A model generated the notes under the pieces. The model was given only the letters and a program-made list of their open reading frames with translations, searched no databases and had not been told where the DNA came from. From Ascidia mentula (taxonomy: Eukaryota; Chordata; Ascidiacea; Phlebobranchia; Ascidiidae), in contig OX387199.1 in the NCBI GenBank assembly GCA_947561715.1, positions 20,651,001 to 20,715,000 on the forward strand: 64,000 bases of DNA. The letters run 5' to 3'. Every line of letters starts with the position of its first letter. Position 1 is the first letter of the stretch. This document shows positions 60,301 to 64,000 of the stretch, piece by piece. The translations under genes were made by a program, and so were the position numbers.

Positions 60301-63300
60301 TCACCATTCCCATGAACAAAACACGAACATTTTTTAAGCTACAATTTTTTCCATTCCCTTTCAGTTGCAAGAACAGTTTGTTGCTGACGAACCCAAGCAT
60401 GATGTCATTAATAACGTTTTATGTCAGAAGATCCCCTTAAACTGTGCAAAACACGATGCATCATCAAAATATGTGCAAACCGGACCAAAATACCTGCACC
60501 GATATCCGGTGCGAGCAGAAATACCAGGTTATCCGACTTGCGATTTTCGCGTTGCACTGCAATTATTCGCGCCGATTTCGACCGATAATTACCGTGCTCT
60601 CCTCCGGTGCGAGGCTTGTAATTACGGCAAAGTGACCTTGACCGCACTTGCCGAGCACGTGGGAAAGATGCAATTGCGCAGGTGGACGAAGTTTGTTTTC
60701 TGCCAGTCATACAGGTCCGGATTATCAGATTTCGTACGGAATGGAATGTCCCGCTTGGCTGGTCAAGTTGATGTGCGTTATGAGGAGGTGCGGTTTCTTT
60801 AATCCGGGACTTCAGTGACTTTATGGGTGGCGTTCTTTTACCACAGTCTCTTGGTGGAAGATTATTATCTTGCACGGGTTGGGTTTCCCTGAGGTGTTTA
60901 GCAACAAAGTCTGACGCATTCTTCGCATTTAACAATCTTTTTTACAGATTAGGAGCAGAAAAAAACTGTGATCCCACGTCGAATTGATGATTGCCGATAA
61001 AAATTCAAATACAAATCTTTTTGCAAATTCAAGTAAATTTTTATGCCAAATTAGGCATTGTGATAAAAGTTCTATGCGTGATCCTCCCATGCATTGGGCT
61101 GCGGAGTGCCCCCAAAAAAGAGTTTTTTGTCTGTTCATTCATATTGGCATCCAATGTAGGATAAACTATGAAAACAGAAAGCGCCGTTGCTGGAAAAATA
61201 GCTTTTGGGGGAACTTGCGCAACGAGCAAACTACGACACAAACATCAAATACGCCCACAAAACCGCAATCACATTTGGGCTCAAATGACACGTGACAAAG
61301 TTTCGACAGCGAGATTCGCAAAGACAGGTCTAGATGTCGTAAACAACTCAGTTACTGACGCGTAAACATTTATAGCAGCCGGTATGACCGAGTCTTGCAT
61401 GTAAGACACGCTTTCGCAGAAACAAATTGCCATCTGCTGATTTACAAACTGCGATCTGAGCACCATCGATCAACCAGCGGTTCACCATAGCTCCAGGCGA
61501 CAGGGATGCACTAAAACGCGTATAGGCATTAAAAGGTTGAATGCTGCGGTGTCGTGAAATTAATTTACCAGCGTTGGAGATTACTAACAGACTTCGTACT
61601 TATCGCCTCGCAGTGGTTTATAAGTCGTTTACCGCTGCGTCCTCTTTGGCTTGAGAAAGGCAATGTTTTGATTTTGGATTGTACGTTTATGACCGTCACG
61701 TTTTCTGTTGGTAAATTTGGCATCAGAACCAATAAAAAATAAAAACATATTGTCATTTTTTTTCCTCCATGCACGCAGATTTTGTAAACCCATGATAAAC
61801 AACAGAAGCAATAACTACACTTATTTCACCACAACACAGGGCTTTGTTTTGGAATTTGTTCAAAAGTCCGCATCATCACCACTCTAAAAACAACTTACGC
61901 AAAACGACGCGTTACGCACATCCAAATATTTCAAGTTCAACCCTAAGTCTTTAAAGCAACACATCGGTATCGGTTGACGCACTTAATAAAAAAACATTAA
62001 AAGGCCAGAAGTATTTTCTCCTCAGGCAAACTTTTCAAACCAGCAATTTATTTCCAAAAGTTGAAAACCTTGGTGTTATTTGTGAGGAACGGTCCTTCTT
62101 GTCCCATTGTAAGTGCTTGTGTGGATCTTTAATGAATAACATCAGCGGATATCTTAAATATATGAAATTTGAGCGAAAAACATCTTTGTTGAGCTTAATC
62201 AATCACAAACGTGGCAAGCAAGATCTTCCTCACATAAGGAAGAAAATGCATATCATGGGCTTACAAAAACTGCATTGAAACAACACTATAAAATGATCGT
62301 GCAGTTAAAGTATAGGGAGACAGCACCAGTCTACGGCATCAGTGCCATCTAATCAAACAAGTGTGGACCCAAGAGCGCTCATCCATGCCGTCCTAGGCAC
62401 GATTATGAGACCACTCGAGGCACAAGCGGTGTTGTTATTGCCTCCGTACGATCTACGAGTGCTTCCACATCCCAAACTTTCGCCTCTCGGGCGTCGAACG
62501 ATCAGCCCACCATTGCCACTTGTACGTTCAGCACATTTCGATATGGCGTGAGCTTTTTTAAAACTTTATAAAGTTAGGCGTCTTGTACTAAGTCGGATAA
62601 GTGTCGAGCGCGTTGCTTGAAAACACTCGAGTTCGATTAAATGCACACAAGTGATGTTGAACTTTTCATGTTCAACATCACAAACACAATATCTGTGACG
62701 TAAGCTTTACAAAGATTAATACCTACAAAATGACTGGTTAATGCCCCTCTTTTATTTAATACAGAAAAATTTTATTTGTTTTCTAGCGGCTTAACCATAC
62801 CAACATGGACAATGAAAAATACCACCCCCAAAGTTCTATAAACTAGTGATATAACAACGCAAGAGAGTGCAGAATAGATTACCATGACCAAAAGTCACAT
62901 AAAAATCCGGTAAAAAAGCAACATCCCAAGGTCTAATAAGTACGCATTATTCTTCACTTATAACCACTATGTCCTGGACTTCAGCGCCCGCCCAATTACC
63001 CGAGTAAGAGGAACCAAGCGGTCTCTAATACGATTACCCAGGATCTGATCGTGATGCAATGAAGGCACCACGGAAAGGGGTTTGCACACGTTTCTGGGTC
63101 CAAGAATTTGGGGGTGTTTGTTTAACCCTGGGGGCATATATGGGTCACAGACTCCGAGCCGTCAAAACGGGGGGTAACACGAGAGGGGTCTGGATTAGAT
63201 TGGGTGCTGAGTTATTGGGAGAAGATAAATATAGTGGAGTTTGGTAGGGGTGTGTTAACGAATGGATTGCCAGGAGTTATTAAGTGACAGAACCATGAAA

Positions 63301-64000
63301 ACAAGAGCATCAGAGTTTGGCTTCAACTCAGAAATGCTTGTTTATAGATTTGATCAGGTAGCATCGCTTATTTAAATAAACAGATCCTTTTTCTCAACAA
63401 AACTTTCATAAAATCGCTTAAAGATGTCAATTTTAAAAAAAAACTGGATTGAACACCGCGGAATATTTTGTGTTTTATCTAAATTAAATGAAAACTTGAT
63501 GGTCGTTCGTTTGTAGCGCGTTGGCAACTTAGTGCAAATCCGATCTTGGCGCAACTTTAAAGCAACACTCTCTGCAACCCGCGTCTGGCAAATATCAAAC
63601 CGACCAAACTTTTCCCTGATTTAACAAAAAGCGCCTTATTTTACCAGAGAAGCAGAATAACTAACGACGTGTTTCAAATAATCGTCAAAACAAGTTAAAC
63701 AGGTCGACATCCAGACAATCGGGGCGAAGATGCGGCGCCCAGGGTGGCCTGCGTGACCACTGTGACGTCACAATGACAACAAGGGGGTGTACTTCTTGCT
63801 GAAACTGTTGAGAGGGGAGTGAACGAGTGAGATTAATGGAGAGGTTACACGATAACAGAAACGATTAGGGGTTTTAGGGAAAGGGTTCTTTGAAAAGGGC
63901 TGTCTCCTCTTTCGCCGTTTGGGCTGTGAGTTAGAAGGGCTACGCTGCAATTATACACAGAGGTGTTTGGACGTGTTTACAAAATGGGTTATTTTTTAAT
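57360..64000. other. Upstream part of DCBLD, no exon recognised
   Basis: The DCBLD protein still lacks its signal peptide and first CUB half, so part or all of this 6.6 kb is probably intron or 5' flank of that gene. I searched the minus strand for a CUB start (Cys-Gly then SPNYP-like) and found none I would defend. There is a tandem repeat at 58771-59040, a C-run at 58462-58473, a G-rich patch at about 63060-63250 and a TATA-like CTATAAAATG at about 62285. Confidence 0.5.
58771..59040 (-). repeat. Imperfect tandem repeat, period about 131 bases
   Basis: Two units start at about 58771 and 58902: both carry CAAGCAACACA, a TGG-AAGATGCAC string and CGCACAAAACTTTGATG / CGCGCAAAACTTTGATG at matching offsets. 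The repeat explains an open minus-strand frame here with an internally repeated KFCAV motif, so that frame is not taken as a gene. Confidence 0.6.

Noticed and set aside
60365-60935. Overlapping open frames on both strands (145 codons plus, 175 codons minus)
   Set aside because: They lie opposite each other, show no recognisable domain, no clear start context and no splice partner for the missing CUB half. Left as unexplained.

Overview
The window looks like nuclear DNA of an invertebrate chordate, most likely an ascidian of the genus Ciona (inference). It is AT-rich, with short introns, animal GT-AG splice sites, and chordate-style orthologues of MAP3K7/TAK1, class II GLUT transporters and a DCBLD receptor. 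I see no bacterial operons, CRISPR arrays, rRNA or intact tRNA genes, and no LTR or other virus-like element.

Layout. (1) 370-2250, plus strand: the last four coding exons of MAP3K7 (TAK1), including the C-terminal TAB2/TAB3-binding coiled coil. The rest of the gene lies left of the window. (2) 4834-41227: six complete, closely related facilitative sugar-transporter genes (SLC2A, class II, GLUT5-like), here called A to F. Each has 11 coding exons with identical intron phases and an 18-base first coding exon. Five are on the minus strand (A, C, D, E, F); B at 12167-16420 is inverted. I rebuilt every exon by eye and all six reading frames stay open, giving 486-507 residues. (3) 45118-57359, minus strand: a DCBLD-like type I membrane receptor with CUB, LCCL, F5/8C, Thr-rich stalk, transmembrane helix and a long tail. 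Its signal peptide and first CUB exon were not found. (4) 57360-64000: no gene recognised.

The most interesting structure is in the spacers of the sugar-transporter array. Broken pieces of MAP3K7 3' exons sit downstream of GLUT copies B, E and F, each in the tail-to-tail orientation that intact MAP3K7 has to copy A. A piece of a seventh GLUT last exon and a second copy of the last MAP3K7 intron lie between MAP3K7 and copy A. The simplest reading is that the duplicated unit was a GLUT gene plus the tail of its neighbour MAP3K7, with later inversion of B and decay of the kinase pieces.

Other points: a splice-acceptor region triplicated by a 41-base minisatellite in the DCBLD gene; departures from canonical GLUT motifs, some shared by all copies and some private to A or D; foldback and hAT-like elements in introns; and strong excess of the palindrome TGACGTCA. 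All domain and orthology calls are from reading translated sequence; no search was run.
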